Positions 33,071-43,168 of a stretch of DNA of 64,000 nt are shown in pieces. The first letter of the stretch is position 1; each line of letters opens with the position of its first letter. This stretch comes from Actinacidiphila yanglinensis (lineage in GTDB: Bacteria; Actinomycetota; Actinomycetes; Streptomycetales; Streptomycetaceae): assembly GCF_900107965.1 (NCBI RefSeq), contig NZ_FNVU01000034.1:1-64000 (forward strand), read 5' to 3'. The notes beneath the pieces were generated by a model that had not been told where the DNA came from, did not search any database, and saw only the letters and a program-made list of their open reading frames with translations. Position numbers and translations under genes: made by a program.

Positions 33071-35539
33071 TCAGGAGCGCGCGAGCCGGGCCGCGAGGTA
33101 GGGCGCGGTGGCGCTGCGGCGGGCCCTCGCGACCTTCGTCGGCGGGCCCGTCGCCACGACCCTCCCGCCCGCGTCGCCGCCGCCCGGCCCGAGGTCGATG
33201 ACCCAGTCCGCGGTGGCGATCGTGTCGAGGTCGTGCTCGACGAGGACGACCGTGTTGCCGGCGTCGACGAGCCGGTGCAGCTGTCGCAGCAGCAGCGCGA
33301 TGTCCGAGGGGTGCAGCCCCGCCGTCGGCTCGTCGAGCAGGTAGAGGGCGTGCCCGCGGCGGGCTCGCTGCAGTTCGGTGGCCAGTTTGATGCGTTGCGC
33401 CTCACCACCGCTGAGTTCCGTCGCGGGCTGGCCCAGCCGCAGGTACCCCAGCCCGACCTCGCGCAAGGTCTCCAGACTGCGGGAGGCGGCCGGGACGGCG
33501 GAGAGGAACTTGGCGGCGGCGTCGACGGACAGCCCCAGCACTTCCGCGATGTTCTTGCCGCGGTAGGTGACTTCCAGCGTTTCGGCGTTGTACCGGGCGC
33601 CCTGGCAGGTCGGGCACGGGGCGTAGGTGCCGGGCAGGAACAGCAGTTCCACCGCGACGAATCCTTCGCCCTGGCAGGTCTCGCAGCGCCCTTCCGGCAC
33701 GTTGAAGGAAAACCGCCCGGCCGAGTAGCCGCGCGCCCTGGCCTCGTCCGTCCCGGCGTACAGCTTGCGCACCGCGTCGAACATCCCCGTGTACGTCGCC
33801 AGGTTGGACCGGGGAGTTCGGCCGATGGGCCGTTGGTCGACCCGGACCAGCCGGTCGAACGACTCGACCCCCGAAGCGTCCTGGACGTCGACCACCAGCT
33901 GCGCCTCGTCGGGCTCCTCGGGTACGAGCCCGAGGTGACCGCGGACGACCTCGGCGAGCACCTGCGTCACCAGCGTCGACTTTCCGGAACCGGACACACC
34001 CGTCACCGCCGTCAGTACGCAGAGCGGTACGTCGACGGACACATTGTGCAGATTGTGGCGGGAGACGCCCCGCAGGTGCAGCCAGCCGTGCGGTGTGCGC
34101 GGGCGGTGATCGATCGGCTGGGCGCGCCCGAACAGGTACTGGCTCGTAGCCGACTCCTCAACCTGCTCCAGACCGGCGACAGGGCCACTGTAGAGCACGC
34201 GTCCTCCGCCCTCGCCCGCGCCGGGGCCGATGTCGACCACCCAGTCCGCTCGCCGTACGACGTCCATGTCGTGCTCCACGACGAACAGCGTGTTGCCCGC
34301 CGCTTTGAGGCGATCCAGCACGTCCAGCAGCGGTTCTGCGTCAGCCGGGTGCAGGCCCGCGGAAGGCTCGTCGAGGACGTAGACGACGCCGAACAGCCCA
34401 GAGCGGAGCTGGGTGGCGATCCGCAGGCGCTGCGCCTCCCCTGGCGACAGGGTCGTCGAGCGGCGCCCGAGACTGAGATATCCGAGGCCCAGGTCGAGCA
34501 GTACTTCGACCCGCGCGACGAGATCGCCACAGATCCGGACCGCGACCTCGGTCGACTCCCCGGATCGGGCGGTCGACGTGGTGGCGTCGGCCTCGGACCG
34601 CCCCGCGACGGGCCGCAGCAGCGCCACGACCTCGGTGAGCGGCATCGCGTTGATCTCGGCGATGGAACGTCCGGCGAAGGTCACGGCGAGCGCCTCGGGC
34701 CGCAGTCCGCTGCCGTGACATTCAGGGCAGGGCACACTCCTGACGAACCGGAGCGCCCGTTCGCGCATCTTGTCACTCTTGGAGTCGGCAAGGACGTGCA
34801 TGACGTGCTTGCGCGCGCTCCAGAACTTGCCCTGGTAGCCGTAGTCGACGCGGTCCTCCTCCGGCTCGATGTACACGGAGGGCTGCTCGTCCGTGTACAG
34901 CAGCCAGTCCCGGTCCTTCTTCCTGAGCCTGCGCCAGGGTCGGTCGATGTCGATCCCCAAGCCGCTCACGACGCTGCGCAGGTTGGCGCCCTGCCAGGCG
35001 CCCGGCCAGGCGGCGATCGCCCCCTCGCGGATGCTCAGCGAGGGGTCCGGGACCAGCAGATCCTCGGCGACGTCGTGCACGACGCCCAGCCCGTGGCACT
35101 CCGGGCAGGCGCCGGCCGCAGTGTTAGGTGAGAACGACTCGGCCTCCAGCCGTGCGGCCCGGGGCGGATGGGTGCCGGCGCGGGAGTACAGCACGCGCAG
35201 CAGATTGGACAGCGTGGTGATGGTGCCGACCGTCGAACGCGAGCTGGGCGACCCGCGTCGCTGCTGCAGGGCCACGGCCGGTGGGAGCCCGGTGATTTCC
35301 TCCACGTGCGGTGCACCGACCTGTTGCAGCAGCCTTCGGGCGTACGGTGCTACGGACTCGAAGTAGCGGCGCTGCGCCTCCGCGTAGAGCGTGCCGAACG
35401 CGAGCGAGGACTTGCCCGAACCGGAGACACCGGTGAAGGCGACCATCGCGTCCCGCGGAACGTCGACATCGACGTGCCGCAGATTGTTCTCACTGGCGCC
35501 CCGGACATGCACGAAGGCGTCGATCGAGTCCTTGTTCAC
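33071..35539 (-). CDS. UvrA-like ABC ATPase (UvrA2 class)
   Basis: This 822-residue UvrA-like protein has two ABC modules. Walker A motifs are [16 protein letters not shown] (about 38) and [15 protein letters not shown] (about 505). The UvrA signature [15 protein letters not shown] and [16 protein letters not shown] are present, with [15 protein letters not shown] (Walker B). Zinc-binding CxxC pairs occur in [16 protein letters not shown], and CETCQGEG with CPTCQGAR. It is shorter than housekeeping UvrA (about 950-1000 residues), consistent with the UvrA2/drug-resistance class that lacks the full UvrB-binding domain. It may recognise DNA adducts or intercalators. ATG 35539 was taken; no companion uvr gene is nearby. 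Confidence 0.92.
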   Translation of the reverse strand: MNKDSIDAFVHVRGASENNLRHVDVDVPRDAMVAFTGVSGSGKSSLAFGTLYAEAQRRYFESVAPYARRLLQQVGAPHVEEITGLPPAVALQQRRGSPSSRSTVGTITTLSNLLRVLYSRAGTHPPRAARLEAESFSPNTAAGACPECHGLGVVHDVAEDLLVPDPSLSIREGAIAAWPGAWQGANLRSVVSGLGIDIDRPWRRLRKKDRDWLLYTDEQPSVYIEPEEDRVDYGYQGKFWSARKHVMHVLADSKSDKMRERALRFVRSVPCPECHGSGLRPEALAVTFAGRSIAEINAMPLTEVVALLRPVAGRSEADATTSTARSGESTEVAVRICGDLVARVEVLLDLGLGYLSLGRRSTTLSPGEAQRLRIATQLRSGLFGVVYVLDEPSAGLHPADAEPLLDVLDRLKAAGNTLFVVEHDMDVVRRADWVVDIGPGAGEGGGRVLYSGPVAGLEQVEESATSQYLFGRAQPIDHRPRTPHGWLHLRGVSRHNLHNVSVDVPLCVLTAVTGVSGSGKSTLVTQVLAEVVRGHLGLVPEEPDEAQLVVDVQDASGVESFDRLVRVDQRPIGRTPRSNLATYTGMFDAVRKLYAGTDEARARGYSAGRFSFNVPEGRCETCQGEGFVAVELLFLPGTYAPCPTCQGARYNAETLEVTYRGKNIAEVLGLSVDAAAKFLSAVPAASRSLETLREVGLGYLRLGQPATELSGGEAQRIKLATELQRARRGHALYLLDEPTAGLHPSDIALLLRQLHRLVDAGNTVVLVEHDLDTIATADWVIDLGPGGGDAGGRVVATGPPTKVARARRSATAPYLAARLARS

Positions 35540-35645
35540 CGTTCCTGATTACCTGATCGTGCCGAGAATCGCGCGACAGGCGTCGTCACCGGGCCTTGCT
35601 CTCACCAGCGTCCGGAGTATCCCGGATCGATTTTCGATACACGGC

Positions 35646-36686
35646 CTAGTAGGTACCTACTTCGGGTCTCAGGTGCGGGGCGGAAGCGAAGAGATTGAGG
35701 CCCAGCGCGCCGGACAGGTAGTGGGTCGCTCGTTGTCCGCGGATGCTGTTGCCGGCCGGGTCCAGACCAGGGGAGAACGCGGCCAGCCCGCCCTTGCCGG
35801 GAGCGATGGTCAGGATGCCGCCGGATACCCCGCTCTTGCCCGGCATGCCGATCTCGTAGAGCCAATCGCCGCTTCGCTCGTACAGGCCGGAGGTGGCCAG
35901 GGCGGCCAGAGTGTCACGGCATACCGATGCGTCGACGACCTGGTCGCCGGTAAGGGGATTGACCCCGCCGGCGGCGAGGGTGGACCCCATGATGGCAAGG
36001 TCGCGGGTGGTCACCGAGAGCGAGCACTGCTTGGTGTAGACGTCTGTGGTCTGGATCGGATCCCAGCCGAGGCGTTCGTAACTGTCGAGCAGCCGGGCGA
36101 TCGACTCGTTGCGCTGGTTGGAGCCAGCCTCCGACGTGTACACCCGCATGTCCAGCTTGAGTTCACGGCCGGCGAACCGGGACAGTCCCTGCTGGACGAA
36201 GTCCCAACGATCGGCGGCGTCCGCTCCCGGGACCAGGCTCGTGGTGGCCAATGCGCCAGCGTTGACCATCGGATTCATCGGGCTGCCGTGATTGAGCTCG
36301 ATGGCCAAGATGGAGTTGAACGGCAGGCCGGTGTTGTTGACCCCCACCCGCCGCCGGACCGACTCGCGCCCGAGGGCCTGGTCCACCAGGGCGAACACGA
36401 ACGCCTTCGAGATGGACTGGATGGAGAACGGATGGCTGGCGTCACCGGCCTGGCGAACGCTTCCATGCACGTCGGCGACGCTGAGTCCAAACAGGCTCGG
36501 ATCGGCCTCGGCCAGAGCCGGAATGTAGTCCGCCACGCGTCCCGAGGCGTCGTCCCGAAACCGTGCGTATGCCGCGGACAGCGCGTCATCTACCACTTCC
36601 GCACTGGGCAGGCTGCCGGTGGAGACCGCCGCCGCCTCATGGACGGGCCCGGCCGAGTCGCCAGGATTGTGGATTACCTCGCCCAT
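35646..36686 (-). CDS. glsA: Glutaminase A
   Basis: This 346-residue serine-dependent glutaminase has catalytic S-x-x-K in FSIQSISKAFVFALVDQ, YIPALAEADPSLFGLSVADV, the GLPFNSILAIE and PMNPMVNAGALATTSLV motifs, and MPGKSGVSGGILTIAPGKGG near the C-terminus. It hydrolyses glutamine to glutamate and ammonia in the cytoplasm. The ATG before GEVIHNPGD was chosen; a start 26 codons upstream would extend into the divergent promoter region. It lies divergent from the SpoIIE phosphatase gene. Confidence 0.93.
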   Translation of the reverse strand: MGEVIHNPGDSAGPVHEAAAVSTGSLPSAEVVDDALSAAYARFRDDASGRVADYIPALAEADPSLFGLSVADVHGSVRQAGDASHPFSIQSISKAFVFALVDQALGRESVRRRVGVNNTGLPFNSILAIELNHGSPMNPMVNAGALATTSLVPGADAADRWDFVQQGLSRFAGRELKLDMRVYTSEAGSNQRNESIARLLDSYERLGWDPIQTTDVYTKQCSLSVTTRDLAIMGSTLAAGGVNPLTGDQVVDASVCRDTLAALATSGLYERSGDWLYEIGMPGKSGVSGGILTIAPGKGGLAAFSPGLDPAGNSIRGQRATHYLSGALGLNLFASAPHLRPEVGTY

Positions 36687-36808
36687 GAACTGTGGCTTCC
36701 TCTCACGGATCACCCGCAGGTCTACCCCTACACGAAAGAGTGCATTTGATACATAATGCCCCAAATGACGTTTTAACGGTGGCGACTCGGCATGGCAGGG
36801 GTGATCGT

Positions 36809-38005
36809 ATGGCAGGCGCGAGCGTATCGGCCGGAGCTGGTGAACGGATGCTGGAGGAGCTGATCAGGACTGCCCAGCAGGCGTCGCCTGCGGAACTGCC
36901 AAGGGTCCTAGACCAATATGCCAAGGCCATGGGCGTGGGCCGTGCCGTCGTCTACCTGGCCGATCTCCAGCAAAGACTGCTGCTACCGCTGGTCGAGGGC
37001 GAACCGGACCTGGAGATCGACGCTTCCCTAGCCGGATGGGCCTATCGGACAAACTCCCTGCGGGTGGAGGAGGACACACCCGCAGGGCTGACCATATGGC
37101 TGCCGCTGGTCGACGGAGCAGAGCGACTGGGAGTCCTGGAACTCCGCATGGAGACACTGGACGGGCTCAAACTCTCGCGCTGCCGGGCGATGGCGTCGCT
37201 CCTGTCCATGGTCATCAATTCCAAGCGCACATACAGCGACACCTTCGCGCAGCGCATGCGGACCCGGCCGATGCGGCTGGACACGGAGATGCTGAGGGCC
37301 TTTCTCCCCCCGCGCTCGATCGGCACCGGCCAGGTGGTGTCGACCGCGGTCCTGGAACCTGCGTACGGGCTGGGCGGCGACGCCTTTGACCATTCGTTCA
37401 CCGAGGGCTTTCTGCATGCCGCGATCCTTGATGGCATGGGCCACGACCTGTCGTCCGGACTTGCCACCTCCGTGGCCATGGCGGGCTGCCGCAATGCCCG
37501 TCGCATGGGCGCGGACCTGGCCGAACTCGTCGATGCAGTCGACCAGGCACTGACGAAGTGGCTTCCGGATCAGTTCTGCACCGGCATCTTCACGCAGCTG
37601 CACATGCCGACCGGCGTGCTGCACTGGTCCAACTGTGGTCACCCGTCGCCGTTGCTCATCCGTGGCCAGCGCCTGCTCGACGGGGCCTTGGAGCGAGCTT
37701 CGGAGCCTCCGCTGGGTCTGCCCGCCAGCCTGGCCGGTGGTTCTCGGCAGGTGCACGAAGAGGGCCTCGAACCCGGCGACCGGATTCTGCTCTACACGGA
37801 CGGCGTCGTGGAGTCTCGTGACGAGGGAGGGGAGCAGTTCGGCCTGGAGCGTTTCACCGACTACATCATCCGTTCGACCGCCGCGGGGCAGAACGCCTCG
37901 GAAGTGCTTCGCCTGCTCATCCACGCGATCCTCGCTCATCAGCACGAAGAGCTCAGCGACGACGCCACCATTCTAATGATCGAGTGGCAGCCGCCCGGTC
38001 AGTGA
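36809..38005 (+). CDS. GAF-like and SpoIIE/PP2C phosphatase
   Basis: This 398-residue protein has an N-terminal sensor of GAF type (about 15-165: RVLDQYAKAMGVGRAVVYLA, LTIWLPLVDGAERLGVLELR) and a C-terminal SpoIIE/PP2C phosphatase domain (about 175-395: YGLGGDAFDHSFTEGF, AILDGMGHDLSSGLATSVAM, ILLYTDGVVESRDEGGEQFG and SDDATILMIEW). Metal-binding Asp residues are in place. Such enzymes dephosphorylate anti-sigma antagonists in SigB-type partner switches. The ATG at 36809 (GDR-MAGASV) was chosen. The 120 bp upstream, relatively A/T-rich for this genome, is shared with glsA. Confidence 0.9.
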   Translation: MAGASVSAGAGERMLEELIRTAQQASPAELPRVLDQYAKAMGVGRAVVYLADLQQRLLLPLVEGEPDLEIDASLAGWAYRTNSLRVEEDTPAGLTIWLPLVDGAERLGVLELRMETLDGLKLSRCRAMASLLSMVINSKRTYSDTFAQRMRTRPMRLDTEMLRAFLPPRSIGTGQVVSTAVLEPAYGLGGDAFDHSFTEGFLHAAILDGMGHDLSSGLATSVAMAGCRNARRMGADLAELVDAVDQALTKWLPDQFCTGIFTQLHMPTGVLHWSNCGHPSPLLIRGQRLLDGALERASEPPLGLPASLAGGSRQVHEEGLEPGDRILLYTDGVVESRDEGGEQFGLERFTDYIIRSTAAGQNASEVLRLLIHAILAHQHEELSDDATILMIEWQPPGQ

Positions 38006-38214
38006 GTCGACGCGGCGATGGCACCTGGAGGCGCGGCAGGCTGGGGTGGCGATGCCAGGCGGCTGACGCGTGGCAATTCGATACCTGTCTCCTGTAATCC
38101 TCCTTCGACGCCTGAACGGCCGAGCTGTCGGGATGGGTACAGCGCGGTCAGCAGGGTGCCCAAGTTCCGCTGGAGTGGGACGCGATCATCCCGCGACCCA
38201 CGCGGGCGTGACGG

Positions 38215-38487
38215 TTAGCCGGCCAGAGGGCGGGTGCTCCGCCGGTCACGCCAGGCCCGCCACAGTCGCAGCGGGTAAAGTCCGAACAGCGGAGCGTGTC
38301 GACCGAGGGAATCGATGTCCCGGCGGTCGAAAGCCCGGGCATACCGCTCCGCCTCCTCGGCGGTCGGATAACGCTTGTGGTCAGACGCACCGCAGTCGCG
38401 CAGGCAACTCCAGAGCAGGGTGCAGCCCTCATGGGAAAAGTGGAAACGGTGGCCGAGCAGGCGGCAGCGCAGCATTCCGCCGACCAT
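38215..38487 (-). CDS. Conserved hypothetical, small Cys/His protein
   Basis: This 90-residue protein reads MVGGMLRCRLLGHRFHFSHE, GCTLLWSCLRDCGASDHKRY, a helix TAEEAERYARAFDRRDIDSL and a C-terminal GLYPLRLWRAWRDRRS. Cys and His residues (CRLLGHR, C-x3-C) could hold zinc. Similar short proteins occur in actinomycetes without known function. Several starts are possible (GTG 38520, ATG 38487, ATG 38475). It converges on the tail of the SpoIIE gene and diverges from the MFS gene, sharing 82 bp with it. Confidence 0.6.
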   Translation of the reverse strand: MVGGMLRCRLLGHRFHFSHEGCTLLWSCLRDCGASDHKRYPTAEEAERYARAFDRRDIDSLGRHAPLFGLYPLRLWRAWRDRRSTRPLAG

Positions 38488-38569
38488 ACCCGTAATTGCG
38501 CGTGACGGACTCTTGGGCACACGCCGGACCGCCCGAATGGACTATTCCGCAAAGAGAGCTGAGGCAGTA

Positions 38570-40429
38570 ATGAGCGAGTCCGGAACGTTGCGCACCATTC
38601 GCACGGACATCCCGGCCCGCCTGGACCGGCTTCCATGGTCGCGCTTCCATTGGCGGATCGTCATCGGCCTGGGCACGGTCTGGATTCTCGACGGCCTGGA
38701 GGTGACCATCGTCGGATCGGTGGCCTCCCGGATGACCCAAAAGGGCAGCGGGATCCATATGTCCTCTGGCGACATCGGTACCGCGGCCGGTATCTATGTC
38801 GCCGGTGCGTGCGTGGGCGCGTTGTTCTTCGGACAGCTCACCGACCGGTTCGGCCGTAAAAAGCTGTTCATCGTCACACTGGGGCTCTACATCGTGGCCA
38901 CACTCGCCACCGCCTTCGCTTTCGCGCCCTGGTATTTCTTCCTGATCCGGTTCTTCACCGGTGCCGGTATCGGCGGCGAGTACGCAGCGATCAACTCGGC
39001 CATCGACGAACTCATCCCCGCGCGCAACCGGGGCCAGATCGACCTGACCATCAACGGCAGCTACTGGGTGGGGGCCGCGCTGGGGAGCCTGGGGTCACTC
39101 ATCCTGCTCAACACCTCCTGGGTCAGTCTGCACGTCGGCTGGCGAATCGCTTTCGGAATCGGCGGGATCCTCGGACTGGGCATCATGATCGTCCGCCGCC
39201 ATGTCCCCGAGAGCCCCCGATGGCTCTTCATCCACGGCCGGGAACAGGAAGCCGAGATGATCGTGGACCGGATCGAGAACGAGGTGCGGGCCGAGACGAA
39301 GCAGGAGCTGCCGCAGCCGCAGGGGTCGATCACCGTACGGCAGCGGCGCGTGATCCCTTTCCGGGAGATCGCCCGGGGGGCCGCGCAGCGCTACCCGCGG
39401 CGGGCGCTGCTGGGCCTGGCCCTCTTCGTGGGCCAGGCCTTCCTGTACAACGCGGTGACCTTCAACCTCGGCACGCTCCTCAGCGGCTTCTTCGGCGTGG
39501 ATTCGGGCCAGGTGCCCTACTTCATGGTGATCTTCGCGGTCAGTAACTTCCTCGGGCCGTTGCTGCTCGGCCGGCTCTTCGACACGGTCGGGCGGAAGCC
39601 CATGATCACGGCGACCTACTTCGGGTCGGCGATCGTCACCGCCATCCTGGCGGCGTTGCTGATGAACAACAACCTGACCGACTGGTCCTTCTTCGCCCTG
39701 GTCCTGGTGACCTTCTTCATCGCCTCGGCGGGGGCCAGCTCCGCGTATCTGACGGTCAGCGAGGTCTTCCCGATGGAGAGTAGGGCGCTGTGCATCGCCC
39801 TGTTCTTCGCGGTGGGAACGGCCGTCGGCGGTATCACCGGTCCGCTGCTCTTCGGCCAGTTCATCAACAGCGGAAGCAGGAACCTCGTCGCTGTCGGCTT
39901 CCTGATCGGCGCAGGCGTCATGCTTCTGGGCGGTGTTGCGGAGATGTTCTTCGGCGTACGCGCGGAGCAGCAGTCGCTGGAGAACATCGCCCGCCCGCTC
40001 ACCGCCGAAGAGGCCGAGGCCGAATCCGAAGGACGCGAACCCGCCCCGCAGCCGGATTTCGGCGCGCGCGGCGCCCGGATCGCGGAGCGCAAGGTCAGGC
40101 AGAGCCAGCGGGAGCGCACCGGTGGCCGCCGCTACGCCCCCGGCGTCGGCAGTTCCTTCTACTCCCCGGGACTGGCCGGCACCGGAGCGCAGAACAGCCG
40201 CACGTCCGCGATGGCGGACGAGGCCGAGGACCGTGAGATCGAAGAGGTGTCGGACGCGCTCCGCGAGAACGGGACGATGGACCGGGCCGCCCTCGAAAAG
40301 CTGGTGAAGGGGAAGAGTTGGGGCCCCGGCCGTTTCCGCAGGGCCCTCGGCGAAGCGGTCTTCGAGTCCCGGGCGCGGCGAACATCCGCCCATTCGTATT
40401 CCCCACCTGAGCGCGGGAACGACGATTGA
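38570..40429 (+). CDS. MFS transporter with long C-terminal tail
   Basis: This 619-residue major facilitator has about 12 membrane helices: WRIVIGLGTVWILDGLEVTI, GALFFGQLTDRFGRKKLFI (loop 2-3 signature), ARNRGQIDLTINGSYWVGAA, VRRHVPESPRWLFIHGRE (sugar-porter-like PESPRW) and a second-half RLFDTVGRKPMIT. Beyond the last helix lies an unusual soluble tail of about 125 residues (from ARPLTAEEAEAESEGREPAP), with a final helix-rich stretch DREIEEVSDALRENGTMDRA. The tail resembles a small regulatory domain. It is probably a proton-linked carrier of a sugar or organic acid. ATG 38570 follows GAGGCAG. Confidence 0.88.
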   Translation: MSESGTLRTIRTDIPARLDRLPWSRFHWRIVIGLGTVWILDGLEVTIVGSVASRMTQKGSGIHMSSGDIGTAAGIYVAGACVGALFFGQLTDRFGRKKLFIVTLGLYIVATLATAFAFAPWYFFLIRFFTGAGIGGEYAAINSAIDELIPARNRGQIDLTINGSYWVGAALGSLGSLILLNTSWVSLHVGWRIAFGIGGILGLGIMIVRRHVPESPRWLFIHGREQEAEMIVDRIENEVRAETKQELPQPQGSITVRQRRVIPFREIARGAAQRYPRRALLGLALFVGQAFLYNAVTFNLGTLLSGFFGVDSGQVPYFMVIFAVSNFLGPLLLGRLFDTVGRKPMITATYFGSAIVTAILAALLMNNNLTDWSFFALVLVTFFIASAGASSAYLTVSEVFPMESRALCIALFFAVGTAVGGITGPLLFGQFINSGSRNLVAVGFLIGAGVMLLGGVAEMFFGVRAEQQSLENIARPLTAEEAEAESEGREPAPQPDFGARGARIAERKVRQSQRERTGGRRYAPGVGSSFYSPGLAGTGAQNSRTSAMADEAEDREIEEVSDALRENGTMDRAALEKLVKGKSWGPGRFRRALGEAVFESRARRTSAHSYSPPERGNDD

Positions 40430-40550
40430 CACGTGATCCGGCGCCCCGCGCTGATCCAGGTGTCCTCCACCTTCGCATCCGCGCTGGTGGAGAAGCATGC
40501 CCGTGCGGTAGTTGCCGTTCGGCGGTACGAGCATGACGCAACCACACCTG

Positions 40551-42725
40551 TCACCCACCCCCGTTTGCGAGCCCTGATCCGTCACCTTCCACCTCCCCGG
40601 CCTCCCTCACTCGCTGCTCCTCGCGAGCAGAGCTGACGTCCCGTTCCAGGGGTGTGCGGCTCACGGCCGTCGCAAGGTCGTCCAAGGCCCGCTTCTGGAG
40701 TTCCGCCTCGCGCCTCACCACCGGGCTCCGATCCCCGGCGGCGCCATCCCACGCGTGGAGCGCCTGCTTCACGCGCCGCCAGTCCGGATTCCTGTGCTCG
40801 CGCACGTCGACTGCCGCCTGCGCGGTGTCCGCCTCCAGGGCCTCGGCGAACCGCTTCGACTCGTTGACGGAACGGCTGTCAGCACGCGGCGATTGGCTCT
40901 CCATGAGCATCGCCGCCCGGCCGAACCCCTTGAGCGCTTCCTGCGCCTCCTCCGCCTCGCGCGACGTCAGAGCCCGAGGGCGGACCGGTTCCTGCCTTGC
41001 CCTGTCGTATGACTCCTGCCAGGCGCCACCTGCTTCCCTGCTGGCCAGCAGTGCCCGGCGCATATCAGCGTGATGCTCCCGAGTCGGTTCGGCGTAGTTG
41101 CGGAGCACCGCGGCGGCATAGCGTCCGTTGGCGGCGAGCCAGTCCGCAAGCCGGCCCGGCAACCGGGGTGTCTCCCATGCGGGGAGCACCACGTACGCCA
41201 GCATGGCCAGGCCCCCGCCGAGCAGGGTGAGCACCACCCGATCCGGGACCGTCTGCTCCCATTCCTGGCCGCCCATGCCGAGCAGGAAGACGGCGTACGC
41301 GGCAGTGAAGCACTGCGAATAGGCGTAGCCGGTACGGGTCAGCATGTATGACAGGCCCGCCGAGACGACCGCCAAGGCGGCGCACACTTGCGTACCTGAG
41401 CCCAGAGCCTGCACCATCCCGGTGGCGAGCGCGACTCCCGCCAGAGTTCCGGCGAGACGGGCCACCGCGCGCGCGTAGGTCTGATGAAAGTCCGGTCGCA
41501 TCACCATCACCGAAGTGATGGGCGCCCAGTAGCCGTGGCCGAGGGGCAGCCGCGTGGCGAGCAGGTAGCCGAGCGGGGCCACCGCCGCCAAGCGGATGGC
41601 GTGCCGAAACACGGGCGAGTCCTGGCGCAGATCATGGCGGACCGCCCGGACGACGACCGGGAGCAGCCGGAGCATTGTCGGCCGCACGAGGAACCCCGCG
41701 CCCGCGGCCCCGATCGGCCTGGGTGCCCGCTCGCTCTGGTCACCCGTCCTGGCGATCTCCATCGCCTCGCCAAGCAGTTCCACGAGCTGCTCGGCAGCCT
41801 GCCGCGCGGATCCCTCCAGCACTTCGTGGTCCTCGTCAACGCGTAGGACGTCCATGGTTTCGGGCGGGACCTCCGCCGGAGTGCCGAGGCGAATCGAATG
41901 TGCGGCCGTGTCCAGGACGTCCGCAGCCGCGTCGAGCAACTTCCGAGCGCGTTCCCGTCCGGGTCCCTCCGCCGGGGCCCCGACGCCCGGGTCCGCGAGC
42001 GCGGCGACGACCGGCCGAATCCGCTCGGCGAGTCCCCGGGGGCCGTGGAGGACGGGAGGACGGGTCCGGGCCTGTGACGGCGTCACGGCCGCCGCGTCCC
42101 GAGCCGACACCAACGGCTCAGGGTCGAACGAGGCGGTCGGGTCGTGCCGCAGCCGGCGGGCGTAGTCCGCCACGGCAGCCAGAGCGTCGGCGAGTGCGTC
42201 ACGATGCGCGCCCCAACGACGGATCGGGAACAGCAAGATCAGCACGGCCTGCGCCACGCCTCCGAGCGCAATGACTCCGGCGTGCTCCAGGGCTCGCCAG
42301 GCACTCGTGGGCAGGGTGATGGTCACCAGCATGCTACCGACGGTCGTCGCTGCGACGATCCCAGCGGTCGAGCCGACGGCCCATGCCATTCCCGCAACGA
42401 AGGCCCATACCGCTAGCAACGGGAGAAACGTCACGAGTCGACCTGCCGCCAGGTAGCCCAAAAAGGTACTCAGCGCCAGACCCGCAGCCGCGCCGAGTGC
42501 GATCACCTTGCGTGGACGGCAGGTGCGTTGGAAGGTGGCGCCACCCGCGGAGTAGGCGCCCAGGGCGGAGGCCGCGGCGTACCCAGGAGAGGCCAGCCAC
42601 AGCGCCAGCCCGATGACGACCGCCACACCAGCCGCCGTGCGCAGTGCGAGCAGGGGCTCCAGCCGTGTCTCCTCGATCGTGAGCCCGGATCGCACGACCT
42701 CCCTGAGGGCCCGCATCCACGTCAC
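40551..42725 (-). CDS. FUSC family membrane protein
   Basis: This 724-residue protein has two membrane blocks. Block one (about 30-165) contains AAGVAVVIGLALWLASPGYA, and block two (about 370-510) contains PITSVMVMRPDFHQTYARAV and ARLAGTLAGVALATGMVQAL, the FUSC signature. A hydrophilic middle and a C-terminal helical domain are also present. FUSC proteins (fusaric acid resistance, aromatic acid exporters) are thought to move aromatic or phenolic acids across the membrane; no membrane-fusion partner is nearby. The start is GTG 42725; an ATG three codons later (42716) is an alternative. It converges with the MFS gene across 121 bp. Confidence 0.88.
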   Translation of the reverse strand: MTWMRALREVVRSGLTIEETRLEPLLALRTAAGVAVVIGLALWLASPGYAAASALGAYSAGGATFQRTCRPRKVIALGAAAGLALSTFLGYLAAGRLVTFLPLLAVWAFVAGMAWAVGSTAGIVAATTVGSMLVTITLPTSAWRALEHAGVIALGGVAQAVLILLFPIRRWGAHRDALADALAAVADYARRLRHDPTASFDPEPLVSARDAAAVTPSQARTRPPVLHGPRGLAERIRPVVAALADPGVGAPAEGPGRERARKLLDAAADVLDTAAHSIRLGTPAEVPPETMDVLRVDEDHEVLEGSARQAAEQLVELLGEAMEIARTGDQSERAPRPIGAAGAGFLVRPTMLRLLPVVVRAVRHDLRQDSPVFRHAIRLAAVAPLGYLLATRLPLGHGYWAPITSVMVMRPDFHQTYARAVARLAGTLAGVALATGMVQALGSGTQVCAALAVVSAGLSYMLTRTGYAYSQCFTAAYAVFLLGMGGQEWEQTVPDRVVLTLLGGGLAMLAYVVLPAWETPRLPGRLADWLAANGRYAAAVLRNYAEPTREHHADMRRALLASREAGGAWQESYDRARQEPVRPRALTSREAEEAQEALKGFGRAAMLMESQSPRADSRSVNESKRFAEALEADTAQAAVDVREHRNPDWRRVKQALHAWDGAAGDRSPVVRREAELQKRALDDLATAVSRTPLERDVSSAREEQRVREAGEVEGDGSGLANGGG

Positions 42726-43168
42726 GAGTGGGAGCCTAACCGGAACGTCCTATGGGGCCGTGTCGGCCGCGCCGCCGCCTCCTCTACGCGCGCGTTCGGC
42801 GTGCGCGAGCCCAGCCGAGCCGACGGCAAAAGCCGCGGCGCTACGCGTTCAGCGCGAGCGGCCGCGACTCGATGTCGTCCGGACGGGCGATCCGGAAAGC
42901 CCGACGGAGGTCTTGGAGCGGTCGACGGGGTAGACGAATCGAGGCCGAGGGTTACGAGCCGACGGGGGTGGGGCGGGTGCGGTGCCCCAAGCCGCAGGCA
43001 CAGTCCGCGGCCTGACCGCCAGTGTGCGACCCGGGGAACCAGCGTTGCTTGCCGTCGATTCGGGGGGGGTGAGCCGGACGGTTCCGTCGGAGCCTTTGGG
43101 TCACCGGTCATCAAACTCCGGGGAAGGTTGAGCTACGGCGGGCAACGGCCGACGAGAGGGACGCAGCA
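42726..43168. other. Divergent intergenic region
   Basis: About 440 bp separates the FUSC gene and the DUF1345-like gene. Open frames through it are arginine- and proline-rich with no domain. I see no RNA gene, repeat or clear promoter. Confidence 0.3.

Noticed and set aside
35600-35645. Hairpin GTATC...GATAC after glsA
   Set aside because: The stem is short with a long A/T centre; not enough to call a terminator.
36692-36808. Longer start for the SpoIIE phosphatase
   Set aside because: The added 39 residues lack domain similarity and run through the divergent promoter region shared with glsA.
42752-43015. Open frames in the FUSC to DUF1345 interval
   Set aside because: Arginine-rich, no ribosome binding site, no conserved motif.
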